A stretch of 19,104 bases of DNA, taken from Bacillota bacterium. GTDB taxonomy: Bacteria; Bacillota; Clostridia; Christensenellales; CAG-138. Numbering within the stretch: the stretch's first letter is position 1; every line of letters starts with the position of its first letter. The notes under the pieces were generated by a model, which saw only the letters and a program-made list of their open reading frames with translations, had not been told where the DNA came from and did no database searches. The translations under genes were made by a program, and so were the position numbers. The DNA is taken from positions 1 through 19,104 of the forward strand of contig JAEZIE010000094.1 in the NCBI GenBank assembly GCA_023416175.1, given 5' to 3'. Positions 1-6,353 of this stretch are shown here, piece by piece.

Positions 1-131
1 GGATGCGTACCTGGCAGTCCGACATGGAAGCTGACGGAATCTCGTTGGTGGCCGAAGGGCTGATTGTCAATGAAACGCCCGACGCCGAGGGTGAGGCTTC
101 TTGCAAGGAGCTGGGGAAAAAGCTGGCGTAA
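1..131 (+). CDS. C-terminal fragment of probable A-type flavoprotein (FprA-like) or related flavodoxin-domain protein
   Basis: An open frame enters from the left edge (codons begin at base 3) and ends with TAA at 129-131, so only about 42 C-terminal residues are visible. They read like the last strand and helix of a flavodoxin fold: a segment 'MEADGISLVAEGLIV' followed by a proline and acidic stretch and the ending 'CKELGKKLA'. A-type flavoproteins (a metallo-beta-lactamase diiron domain fused to flavodoxin, which reduce O2 or NO) typically end with an acidic linker and 'C.ELG..IA'. The catalytic diiron domain lies outside the window, so a plain flavodoxin is equally possible. The neighbouring DUF1858/DUF438/cupin cluster fits an O2/NO-handling context but is separated from it by a terminator. 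Confidence 0.5.
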   Translation, partial: MRTWQSDMEADGISLVAEGLIVNETPDAEGEASCKELGKKLA

Positions 132-146
132 CCGGGTGGTAAAAGG

Positions 147-211
147 CATCCGAACTTTTCTTCGGATGTGAGCTTGCTCAAAAAAGGCATGCAAATATGT
201 TTGCATTCTTA
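147..211 (+). terminator. two weak hairpins after the flavoprotein gene
   Basis: A perfect 8-bp inverted repeat (catccgaa 147-154 / ttcggatg 161-168) lies just after the stop codon but has no T-run after it. A second hairpin (atgcaaa 190-196 / tttgcat 201-207, loop tatg) is followed by TTCTTATAAATT. Either could end the upstream transcript, the second more plausibly; neither is a textbook terminator. Confidence 0.35.
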
Positions 212-218
212 TAAATTA

Positions 219-368
219 TCGCCACCTGTGGCGGCGACGATAGATTATTTTATTTAATAGCGGGAGGGCTCCGCCCCCCGCGCACCCTGGGTACGACGTT
301 CTTAAGGAAAGGGTTTGGGGAAACGAAGTTTCCCCAAACCAAAAAAATATCGTCGGCGCCGATACCTT
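219..368 (+). repeat. Dispersed palindrome-rich intergenic repeat, copy 1 (MITE-like)
   Basis: This 150-bp block is closely matched by bases 2746-2913. Parts in order: a GC palindrome (cgccacctgtggcg), a nearly invariant AT stretch (gatagattattttatttaat), a GC hairpin (gggagggctccgccccccgc), a variable spacer, a perfect 12-bp stem (gtttggggaaac / gtttccccaaac, loop gaa), an A-run, and a GC end gtcggcgccgatacctt. The right end ..GATACCTT is the inverse of AAGGTATC, the left end of copy 2. No ORF is credible inside it. It may be a non-autonomous miniature element or a structured-RNA repeat. It fills most of the gap between the flavoprotein and DUF1858 genes. Confidence 0.75.
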
Positions 369-399
369 ATAACATTCAAACAGACTGATTAACACACTA

Positions 400-431
400 A
401 CATCCGGATTTTTCCTCCGGATGTTTATTTT
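400..431 (+). terminator. Rho-independent terminator
   Basis: Perfect 9-bp stem acatccgga (400-408) / tccggatgt (416-424) with loop tttttcc, followed by TTTATTTT. It separates the upstream flavoprotein and repeat from the DUF1858 gene, so the latter needs its own promoter. A -10-like tatact lies at 468-473, but no good -35 was seen. Confidence 0.7.
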
Positions 432-513
432 GTTGTAGAAACAACGGACTAATTCCGAGCAAACCAGTATACTTTAATCAAGAAAAGCGATCAAGAAAGA
501 GGGGATGCAAGAC

Positions 514-741
514 ATGCAGCAGGAACTGAACGTGAATGAAACCGTGTACACATTATGCACAAAGTATCCCGAACTGGTTGCGGTTTTGCAGGAACTTGGG
601 TTTACGGATATCGCAAAACCGGGCATGCTACAAACGGCGGGCCGGTTTATGACGCTTAAAAAGGGCGCTGCAATGAAAAACATCGGCATGGACCGTATCC
701 GCGCAGCGCTGGAAGCTAACGGCTATACGGTGCAGGAATAA
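514..741 (+). CDS. DUF1858 domain protein
   Basis: A 75-residue protein made almost entirely of one DUF1858 domain: 'LNVNETVYTLCTKYPELVAVLQELGF' near the N-terminus is the characteristic helix, and the C-terminal half 'MKNIGMDRIRAALEANGY' is the second conserved helix. DUF1858 domains occur as small redox-associated proteins, often beside or fused to DUF438/hemerythrin proteins; their biochemical role is not settled. An ATG at 505 opens the same frame, but AGAGGGG at 498-504 would abut it; the ATG at 514 leaves 9 bases and is preferred. The gene lies 18 bases upstream of the DUF438 gene on the same strand and is almost certainly co-transcribed with it. It has one Cys, in the segment 'TLCTKYP'. 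Confidence 0.8.
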   Translation: MQQELNVNETVYTLCTKYPELVAVLQELGFTDIAKPGMLQTAGRFMTLKKGAAMKNIGMDRIRAALEANGYTVQE

Positions 742-759
742 GGAAAGGAAAGGTGCGCA

Positions 760-1974
760 ATGAGCAAGGAAATCAACAACAGGGAATACCGTAAAACGGT
801 GATCGAGCAGCTGATTCGGCAGCTGCACGAAGGCAAAACCGTGGACGAGGTAAAGGCGCAATTTGAGGAGGCGTTTTCCGGCGTTTCCGCCTCTGAGATT
901 TCAGAAGCGGAGCAGGCGCTCATTGCGGGCGGCATGCCGGTAACGGAAGTGCAGCGCCTGTGCGATGTGCACGCAGCGGTGTTCAAGGGTTCCATTGAGG
1001 AGATTCACAGCCAGCCGCAGGATCTTTCCTATGAAGCCGGGCATCCGCTGCAAACGCTGCGCCTTGAAAACCGCGCGCTGGAGCGGCTATTGGAGGAAGA
1101 GGTAAAGCCCAGGCTCCGTGCGTTCTTTTTATGCAGCGGGGAGGAAGAGCAGGAGGCTTTAGCAGAGAGCGTGCGGACACTGTTGAAAATTGATCTCCAC
1201 TACAGCAAAAAGGAAAACTTGCTGTTCCCGCTGCTGGAAAAGCACGGAATCACCGCGCCACCTAAGGTGATGTGGGGCGTGGACGATCAAATTCGCGGGC
1301 TCTTAAAAGCGGCGCTGCTTGCGCTGGAAGCCGGAAGGGGCGGGGAAGCCGTTCATTCGCTGGAGGAAGCAATCGCAAAGGCCAACGAAATGATATTTAA
1401 GGAAGAGAACATCCTGTCCCCCATGCTGCTCGAAACGCTCTCCTCTGACGAATGGGCGGCAATTTCGAAAGAGCAGGGCGATCTCGGCTATTTCTTAATT
1501 CCGGAGCAACCTTCTTGGGCGCCCAGAGGGCATGTGCAGCAGGAGAACGAGCCTGAACTTACGGCGGGGCAAATCCGCCTGCCCACCGGCGTTTTCTCGG
1601 TGGACGAACTGACGCGCGTCTTGAATGCCCTGCCCTTTGACATCACGTTTGTGGACGCGGAGGATACCGTTAAATACTTTTCGGAGAACAAAGAGCGCAT
1701 CTTCCCGCGCACCCGCGCCATCATTGGCCGGAAGGTCATCAACTGCCATCCGCCTGCCAGCATGCCGGTTGTTCAAGCAATACTCGACGACTTCCGCGCC
1801 GGGAAAAAGGAGCATGAAGATTTCTGGATCCAGATGGGCGGCCGCTATCTCCTGATTCGCTATTACGCGGTGCGGGACGATGCGGACAAGTTCTTAGGCA
1901 CGCTGGAAGTCACGCAGGATATCGCGCCCCTACAGGCGATCACAGGCGAAAAACGGTTGGTTTCGCCGTCATAA
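760..1974 (+). CDS. DUF438 / hemerythrin-like / PAS domain protein
   Basis: A 404-residue protein with three recognisable parts. Residues about 12-80 form the DUF438 region ('LIRQLHEGKTVDEVKAQF', 'VQRLCDVHAAVF'). Residues about 94-225 form a helical hemerythrin-type metal-binding domain, with candidate ligands H95, H147 ('DLHYSKKEN'), H162 ('LLEKHGI') and acidic residues near 215. Residues about 280-395 form a PAS domain of the type usual in this family, with the motif 'INCHPPAS' around 327-334. Family knowledge points to a cytoplasmic sensor or handler of O2, NO or iron without a catalytic output domain. The ribosome binding site is GGAAAGG just after the DUF1858 stop. It clusters with DUF1858 upstream and a cupin 43 bases downstream. 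The architecture call is firm; the function is inference. Confidence 0.85.
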   Translation: MSKEINNREYRKTVIEQLIRQLHEGKTVDEVKAQFEEAFSGVSASEISEAEQALIAGGMPVTEVQRLCDVHAAVFKGSIEEIHSQPQDLSYEAGHPLQTLRLENRALERLLEEEVKPRLRAFFLCSGEEEQEALAESVRTLLKIDLHYSKKENLLFPLLEKHGITAPPKVMWGVDDQIRGLLKAALLALEAGRGGEAVHSLEEAIAKANEMIFKEENILSPMLLETLSSDEWAAISKEQGDLGYFLIPEQPSWAPRGHVQQENEPELTAGQIRLPTGVFSVDELTRVLNALPFDITFVDAEDTVKYFSENKERIFPRTRAIIGRKVINCHPPASMPVVQAILDDFRAGKKEHEDFWIQMGGRYLLIRYYAVRDDADKFLGTLEVTQDIAPLQAITGEKRLVSPS

Positions 1975-2017
1975 GAATTACGGATATATAGGTAGGACAC
2001 ATAGAAAGGAAACAACT

Positions 2018-2353
2018 ATGAGCATTTTAAAAAACATTGGGCCTGCAACGGTGCTGTCGCTCACGTCTCTTGTACCTTATCAGGATGGCCAGATCATCAG
2101 CCGCACGCTGGTACAGAATAAGGCGGTTTCCATTACGCTATTTGCCTTTGAGGCTGGCGAGGAGATCAGCACCCACGCTTCCGGCGGGGACGCGCTGGTT
2201 CAGGCACTCAACGGTGAAGGCGTGATCACGATCGAAGATGTAGAGTATCATGTCAAGGCGGGGGAAAGCATCGTCATGCCTGCGGGCAAGCCCCACGCCG
2301 TCCGCGCGGAGGAACGCTTCCAGATGATGCTGACTGTCGTATTCCCGCAGTAG
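2018..2353 (+). CDS. Small single-domain cupin protein
   Basis: A 111-residue all-beta protein matching Cupin_2. The first cupin motif is seen as 'GEEISTHASGGDALVQALNGEG' split around residues 47-68, with one clear His (H53); the usual second His and Glu are replaced, so the metal site may be incomplete or altered. The second motif is 'AGESIVMPAGKPHAV' (His in PHAV). AGAAAGGAAA precedes the ATG. The gene follows the DUF438 gene by 43 bases without a visible terminator, so it is probably in the same transcript. Small cupins of this shape are often found beside redox and nitrosative-stress genes in anaerobes, but substrate and activity are unknown. Confidence 0.8.
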   Translation: MSILKNIGPATVLSLTSLVPYQDGQIISRTLVQNKAVSITLFAFEAGEEISTHASGGDALVQALNGEGVITIEDVEYHVKAGESIVMPAGKPHAVRAEERFQMMLTVVFPQ

Positions 2354-2442
2354 TATGTAACAGTCACAGGATCTTAGCGGATGGCGTTTTTATACTCCGA
2401 AGTTGTGTATCTTAGAACTAGAACAGAATAAGGAGTATGAAG

Positions 2443-2661
2443 ATGGATATCAAAGCGAAGATTGATGAGATTGTAGAAAAAATCAAAAGCGACAAAACAC
2501 TTATGAGTAGGTTTCAAAAGGATCCCATTTCCACGGTGGAAGGCTTGATCGGTATTGATTTGCCTGACGATTTGATACAAAAGGTGGTTGAAGGCGTCAA
2601 GGCGAAGATCAATCTGGAGTCCATTGGGGATTTGTTCGGCAGCGTTAAAAAGTTGTTTTGA
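2443..2661 (+). CDS. Very small helical protein of unknown function
   Basis: A 72-residue, Lys- and Asp-rich protein: 'MDIKAKIDEIVEKIKSDK', then 'FQKDPISTVEGLIGIDLPDD', then 'VVEGVKAKINLESIGDLFG', ending in 'KKLF'. It looks like two or three amphipathic helices with a Gly-containing C-terminus. I recall similar 60-75 residue proteins in many Clostridia, annotated only as hypothetical; the layout loosely recalls Nif11/NHLP-type leader peptides, but no maturation gene is nearby, so no peptide-natural-product role is proposed. The in-frame ATG at 2437 is one base from AGGAG (2431-2435); the ATG at 2443, seven bases away, is the better start. The gene is 81 bases after the cupin stop; whether it shares that transcript is unclear. 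Confidence 0.7.
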   Translation: MDIKAKIDEIVEKIKSDKTLMSRFQKDPISTVEGLIGIDLPDDLIQKVVEGVKAKINLESIGDLFGSVKKLF

Positions 2662-2745
2662 GGGCAACAAAGCTCCTTCCGAGAAACCGGTTGAGGATTG
2701 GATAAAGCAAGCGGCCGACCTGCCCCGTATTTTGCATTATAGCCA

Positions 2746-2913
2746 AAGGTATCGCCGCCTGTGGCGGCGACGATAGATCATTTTATTTAATAGCGGGAGG
2801 GCTCCGCCCCCCGCGCCCCCTGAGTCTGCGAGGTCTTAGGGAAGGGGTTTGGGGAAACGTAGTTTCCCCAAAGCAAAAAAAAAATCGTCGGCGCGCTAAA
2901 GCGCCAATACCTT
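2746..2913 (+). repeat. Dispersed palindrome-rich intergenic repeat, copy 2 (MITE-like)
   Basis: Same orientation and same order of parts as bases 219-368. The left ~65 bases (from atcgccgcctgtggcggcg through gggagggctccgccccccgc) differ from copy 1 at only a few positions; the middle spacer has diverged; the stem tttggggaaac/gtttccccaaa returns with loop gta. The ends are inverted: AAGGTAT at 2746-2752 and ATACCTT at 2907-2913. A further AAGGTAT at 2916-2922 makes ATACCTT-aa-AAGGTAT at the right junction. The block sits between the small helical protein and the terminator of the opposing operon; bases 2662-2745 before it show nothing recognisable. Confidence 0.75.
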
Positions 2914-2930
2914 AAAAGGTATATTAACAA

Positions 2931-2955
2931 AAGACCCGCTCAAGCAGCGGGTCTT
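2931..2955 (-). terminator. Rho-independent terminator of the minus-strand MBL gene
   Basis: Perfect 10-bp stem aagacccgct (2931-2940) / agcgggtctt (2946-2955), loop caagc. Read on the minus strand it is followed by TTGTTAATAT after the closing TT, fitting termination of the hydrolase transcript, whose stop codon is at 2973. Confidence 0.7.
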
Positions 2956-2972
2956 CCTTAAAATTTCGAATG

Positions 2973-3623
2973 TTATCTCTCGTAATCCAGCACCAGCAGA
3001 CGGTCCTCGCCCAAGCTACCTGGGGTGATAGTCGCCTCGCTCTGGTTGAGCTTGTGTATTTTGCAGTTGCGTGCAATGGATAAAAGCGGCTCAATACCCA
3101 AGAGGGGTTGCTTGAGCTTCAATTGCGCGGTCTGGTAGTGCATGGGAATGAATACGCGGGCGCAGGTGCGGTTTGCGATCTTGCACGCGGCGGGGGGGTC
3201 AATGGTATAGGTACCACCCACGGGGCAAAGGAGAACATCGAGTTTTCCTAAAGCGGTAAATACTTCTTCGGAAGGCAGCATGCCAATATCGCCCAGGTGC
3301 GCAATGCGAAGGCCATCCAATTCAAACATAAAAATAAGATTGCTGCCGCGCTTTTTACCTTCCACTTCGTCATGGAAGGACGCAATGCCGGTGATGCGTA
3401 TGCCGTCCCGTTCAAATACGCCCGCCTCCTGTAACACTACAGGCGTACCCTTTATCGCATCGAGATAGTTGTGGTCGGAATGCTGGTGGCTCATGGTGAC
3501 GATATCGGCTTCAATATCATGCAACGTATAACCGGTTTCCGGGCCACAGGGGTCGGTAAATATTTTGAGGCCGCTCTGCGAAGTCAACAAAAAACTGCTG
3601 TGTCCGTACCATTTGATATTCAT
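2973..3623 (-). CDS. Metallo-beta-lactamase-fold hydrolase (UlaG/UPF0173-like)
   Basis: A 216-residue cytoplasmic protein. It starts with 'KWYGHSSFLL' (His8), carries the signature 'SHQHSDH' (H46, H48, D50, H51), then 'SFHDEVEGKKRGSN' (H84), 'AHLGDIG' (H109, D112) and 'IPMHY' (H162). These are the metal ligands of the metallo-beta-lactamase fold, in the arrangement of the UlaG-like/UPF0173 branch of metal-dependent hydrolases; 216 residues is normal for that branch. The substrate cannot be told. AGGAGG is eight bases before the ATG and lies inside the end of the upstream DALR-domain gene, whose stop codon is only two bases away, so the two genes are co-transcribed and probably translationally coupled. 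Confidence 0.85.
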   Translation of the reverse strand: MNIKWYGHSSFLLTSQSGLKIFTDPCGPETGYTLHDIEADIVTMSHQHSDHNYLDAIKGTPVVLQEAGVFERDGIRITGIASFHDEVEGKKRGSNLIFMFELDGLRIAHLGDIGMLPSEEVFTALGKLDVLLCPVGGTYTIDPPAACKIANRTCARVFIPMHYQTAQLKLKQPLLGIEPLLSIARNCKIHKLNQSEATITPGSLGEDRLLVLDYER

Positions 3624-3625
3624 TT

Positions 3626-4318
3626 CTATTCCTCCTGTTCCTCAGGCAGCTCAGGCGGCCCGTAAAGTGTCGCAAGACCAAGGGAAAGAATGCGAAGGGC
3701 AAGTTCCGCAACATGCGCGGTATTTTTGCACAGGCTCGGGCGGAGCCTGGGGAGTACGCTGCGCGTCATGCACAGGAGCGCGTCGGAAGCGGCGAGTAAC
3801 CGCAGCCGAAGCCCGCGGGGGTGGTCTAGGCGCTCCGGAATGGCGAGCGTTAAAAGCAATGCGCTCTGTACGGCTGAGTTTTCCGGGCAGCGGGGCAGGC
3901 CTTCCGCTTTTCTTGCAAGCATCCACATCCGCCGTATGGTATAAGAGATCCGCGCACGCGCGGCGTCCTCATACCGGGTGCATGGCCCGGGCCCGGGGAC
4001 CGTCCCATAAGTTTTGAGCGCTTGGCGCAGGAGCACGGTATACAGCCCCCCACTCAGTTCAAAGAACAGGTGCCCGCCGCCGTGCGTCACACGCGCGAGG
4101 GGACGAACGCCCAGATACGTCAAAGTTGGGAGCGCATCCTGCAACTTCTGACACAGTGCCCCTGCATCGAGCTGAAGCCTTAGAGGTGCCGCGCACCGCA
4201 CGGCGACGCCTTCCGCCGGACAATCCATTTCTTGGGAGGATATGGGTTCGCCTGCAATCGCGCTGGTTACCGAAGCAAGGTAAGCACGCAGCTCTTCCAA
4301 ATGACCAGTCATGCGCAA
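3626..4318 (-). CDS. Freestanding DALR anticodon-binding-domain protein
   Basis: A 230-residue, GC-rich protein. Residues about 115-222 resemble the C-terminal DALR helical bundle of arginyl-tRNA synthetase: 'YEDAARARISYTIRRM', then 'NSAVQSALLLTLAIPERLDHPRGL' and a final helix 'LALRILSLGLATLYGPPEL', equivalent to the ArgS ending 'A...VL..GL.LLGI..PE'. The N-terminal 110 residues are not recognised. There is no HIGH or KMSKS motif and no room for a Rossmann catalytic domain, so it is not a complete synthetase. It may bind tRNA(Arg) or another RNA, but this is inference. It starts at the ATG with AAGGGG 10 bases upstream and is the first gene of a two-gene operon with the MBL hydrolase. Confidence 0.6.
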   Translation of the reverse strand: MRMTGHLEELRAYLASVTSAIAGEPISSQEMDCPAEGVAVRCAAPLRLQLDAGALCQKLQDALPTLTYLGVRPLARVTHGGGHLFFELSGGLYTVLLRQALKTYGTVPGPGPCTRYEDAARARISYTIRRMWMLARKAEGLPRCPENSAVQSALLLTLAIPERLDHPRGLRLRLLAASDALLCMTRSVLPRLRPSLCKNTAHVAELALRILSLGLATLYGPPELPEEQEE

Positions 4319-4335
4319 TTTACCCCTTTTTATAT

Positions 4336-4372
4336 ATTATAACAGGATACTGTAGGAAACGAGCCTTGTCAA
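4336..4372 (-). promoter_or_regulatory. Sigma-A-type promoter for the DALR-MBL operon
   Basis: On the minus strand TTGACA (4372-4367, perfect -35) is followed after 17 bases by TATCCT (4349-4344). An overlapping extended -10, TGTTATAAT (4344-4336), is closer to consensus but would start transcription within the AAGGGG ribosome binding site, so TATCCT is the more likely element. Confidence 0.6.
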
Positions 4373-4419
4373 TTGTATTTGCAAGCGCATCCCAAAGAAA
4401 CTGCATTTTAAAGCAATGC

Positions 4420-4448
4420 TTGTGAGCGCGGCCGCATTTGGGTATAGT
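4420..4448 (+). promoter_or_regulatory. Sigma-A-type promoter for lplA
   Basis: TTGTGA (4420-4425), a 17-base spacer and TATAGT (4443-4448) form a good vegetative promoter about 32 bases upstream of the ATG at 4480. It also shows that the in-frame ATG at 4438 is too far upstream to be the start. Confidence 0.6.
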
Positions 4449-4479
4449 AGTACTATCCTATTACCAAAGTGAGGTCCTC

Positions 4480-5454
4480 ATGCAAAACACGATTTATTTG
4501 AGCAGCGTTTATGATCCTTACCATAACCTCGCGCTCGAATCGCTGCTGTTCGACGCGCAGGGGGCTGGCTGCACGCTCTACCTGTGGCAGAACCAGAATA
4601 CCGTGGTCATCGGCAAAAACCAGAACGCATGGAAGGAATGCCGCACCCAGCTATTGGAGCAGGAGGGTGGGCACTTAGCCAGGCGTTCCTCCGGCGGCGG
4701 GGCGGTGTTCCACGACCTTGGCAACCTGAACTTTACATTTATTTTACCCCGCAAGGCATACGACGTACACAAGCAGCTTTCCGTTATCCAGCAGGCGGCG
4801 GCTAACTTCGGCATAGAGACCGAATTTACCGGACGGAACGATCTTGTGGTGAAGGAAAGCGGCGCAAAATTCTCGGGCAACGCCTTCCGGTTCGGTACAG
4901 ACACCGCCATGCACCACGGGACGGTGCTCATCGACGTGGATATGCAAAAGCTTTCGCGTTACCTAGCGCCCCCGCCGGACAAGCTCGCCGCCAAGGGCAT
5001 TGAAAGCGTGCGTTCGCGGGTACAGAACCTCAACGACCTCAATCCCGCTCTGACCGTTGAAACCATGAAGGACGCGCTCATTGACGCGTTTATCAAAACA
5101 TACGGCATCGCGCGCGTGGGGCAGGAGTTCCAGCTGGATGAAGAAAAGCTCGACGTGCTCACCCAGCTCTATAGTTCCTGGGAATGGAAAATGGGCCGGA
5201 CGCCGTCGTTTGATATCATATTGGAGCAGCGCTTCACCTGGGGCGGCATCGAAATGCAGCTCTCTTTGAGCAAGGGCTGCATTGTGGACGCTAAGGTGTA
5301 TTCGGATGCGATGGACGAAGCGTTTATTGAGCGTATCGCGCCGGTGCTTCTTTGCTCCCCCTTCCAGTCCCGCGAGATGGCGGAGCGTATCCGCGCGCTG
5401 CGGCACCCGCAGGCGGGCGAGCTTGCGGATTGGATTTTAGATAAAGGATTCTAA
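4480..5454 (+). CDS. lplA: Lipoate-protein ligase A
   Basis: A 324-residue enzyme that activates lipoate with ATP and attaches it to lysine of lipoyl domains (2-oxoacid dehydrogenase E2, glycine cleavage H protein). Motifs in order: 'VVIGKNQNAW' (42-51), 'RRSSGGGAVFHDLGN' (68-82), the catalytic-lysine motif 'GAKFSGNAF' (K130) and 'HHGTVLID' (145-152). A C-terminal accessory domain (about 215-320, starting near 'LTQLYSSWEWKMGRTP') is present, so this is a full-length, two-domain ligase of usual size. The start at 4480 has GAGG five bases upstream. No lipoyl-dependent complex lies in the window, so its partner is elsewhere. The gene stands alone, between its own promoter and a strong terminator. 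Confidence 0.92.
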   Translation: MQNTIYLSSVYDPYHNLALESLLFDAQGAGCTLYLWQNQNTVVIGKNQNAWKECRTQLLEQEGGHLARRSSGGGAVFHDLGNLNFTFILPRKAYDVHKQLSVIQQAAANFGIETEFTGRNDLVVKESGAKFSGNAFRFGTDTAMHHGTVLIDVDMQKLSRYLAPPPDKLAAKGIESVRSRVQNLNDLNPALTVETMKDALIDAFIKTYGIARVGQEFQLDEEKLDVLTQLYSSWEWKMGRTPSFDIILEQRFTWGGIEMQLSLSKGCIVDAKVYSDAMDEAFIERIAPVLLCSPFQSREMAERIRALRHPQAGELADWILDKGF

Positions 5455-5484
5455 TAATCACTCTAACTTAAAGGCTTCATTGCG

Positions 5485-5518
5485 CAAGGCTGCGGTTACC
5501 GCAGCCTTGCGTTTTGTG
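5485..5518 (+). terminator. Rho-independent terminator of lplA
   Basis: Perfect 11-bp stem caaggctgcgg (5485-5495) / ccgcagccttg (5499-5509) with a three-base tta loop, followed by CGTTTTGTGT. It ends the lplA transcript. Confidence 0.8.
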
Positions 5519-5598
5519 TATATCCGCCTGCGAAGTGCCCGAATATGATACGGGAGGCATATACTGTCTGTAAGCAAGATAGGGCAGGGGGTGCGATT

Positions 5599-6144
5599 AT
5601 GAGCTGGCAGGAAAACATACGTCTCCTTTGGACCGATCATTTGGTTTGGATCAGGCACTTTTTAATTAGCCTAATGTTCAGACTACGGGATTTGAGCTAT
5701 GTGACGATACGCACCATGCAGAATACCATCGATTTTTCGGGGCAGCTCACACCTTTTTATGGCCTAGATAATGCAAAACGATATGAGGCTCTGCTGGCCG
5801 AGCGGGTTCTGCTGTTGGCCGAACTGGCGTCCACAATAAGGTTCGGCGGCGATACGTCTATGCAGCTATTAAAAATGAAGGCGAACGCAGAAGACACCGC
5901 AGCCTTTTTATCCGGATTAAACCCTTATTGGAATAAGGAGACATGGCAGGAAATGCTCTATACCCAGTATCAGCTTGAAGAACAGCTCATCAGGCAGATC
6001 CATGAAGATAAATTCTCCGCAGCAATTCCCACCTATGATGCAAGCTATCAAAACGCTTTAAAGATGGCAACCTATATGATTGATGGGATAACGGCGCAAT
6101 TTCCGCAGTATGCGTATCCCGTAGGCACTACTGTGATAACTTAG
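5599..6144 (+). CDS. Conserved hypothetical protein (soluble, helical)
   Basis: A 181-residue protein beginning MSWQENIRLLW. AGGGGGTG is seven bases before the ATG at 5599, so the longer reading from 5545 is unlikely. It is rich in Trp and Tyr and mostly helical, with recurring features 'LWTDHLVWIRHFLIS', 'LLAERVLLLAEL', 'LSGLNPYW' and 'MIDGITAQFP'. I recognise the pattern 'W..H..W.R.fiis ... NP.W ... Gi..QFP' from a Bacillus/Clostridium family that databases sometimes label acetylglutamate kinase; no kinase motif is visible and that label should not be trusted. No signal peptide or membrane span is evident. A tatact -10-like box lies at 5560-5565 without a clear -35. It stands alone between lplA and the PBP gene. 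Confidence 0.7.
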   Translation: MSWQENIRLLWTDHLVWIRHFLISLMFRLRDLSYVTIRTMQNTIDFSGQLTPFYGLDNAKRYEALLAERVLLLAELASTIRFGGDTSMQLLKMKANAEDTAAFLSGLNPYWNKETWQEMLYTQYQLEEQLIRQIHEDKFSAAIPTYDASYQNALKMATYMIDGITAQFPQYAYPVGTTVIT

Positions 6145-6294
6145 TCCATGCCCGGCCTGGCGGATGGTATATCGGCGGGCATATTGCCGAGCTGCGATAC
6201 CCATCTTTTATTTAACAGATTTACACACCCTACATATTGCCATCATCGTTCATCATAATTTCACTGTTGCTGCTATAACTATATTTCCACACTA

Positions 6295-6327
6295 TGGTAT
6301 ACTGGTACCAGATGGTTCACCGGTGAA
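6295..6327 (+). promoter_or_regulatory. Extended -10 promoter with two adjacent palindromes (putative operator) before the PBP gene
   Basis: TGGTATACT (6295-6303) fits the extended -10 form TGnTATAnT. Overlapping it and running into the predicted start site are two perfect palindromes: ctggtaccag (6302-6311) and ttcaccggtgaa (6316-6327). Two dyads at the transcription start are a usual place for a repressor operator. No regulator gene is adjacent. The rest of the 209-base gap (6145-6294) shows no convincing terminator. Confidence 0.4.
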
Positions 6328-6353
6328 TCCATATTGCTAAAGATGAGGATATC

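Noticed and set aside
4438..4479. Longer N-terminus of lplA from the ATG at 4438
   Set aside because: The ATG lies upstream of a well-formed -10 box (4443-4448) and lacks a ribosome binding site; LplA homology starts at 4480.
5599..6144. Acetylglutamate kinase
   Set aside because: A label I recall being attached to similar proteins; no amino-acid-kinase nucleotide motif is visible and the protein is too short.
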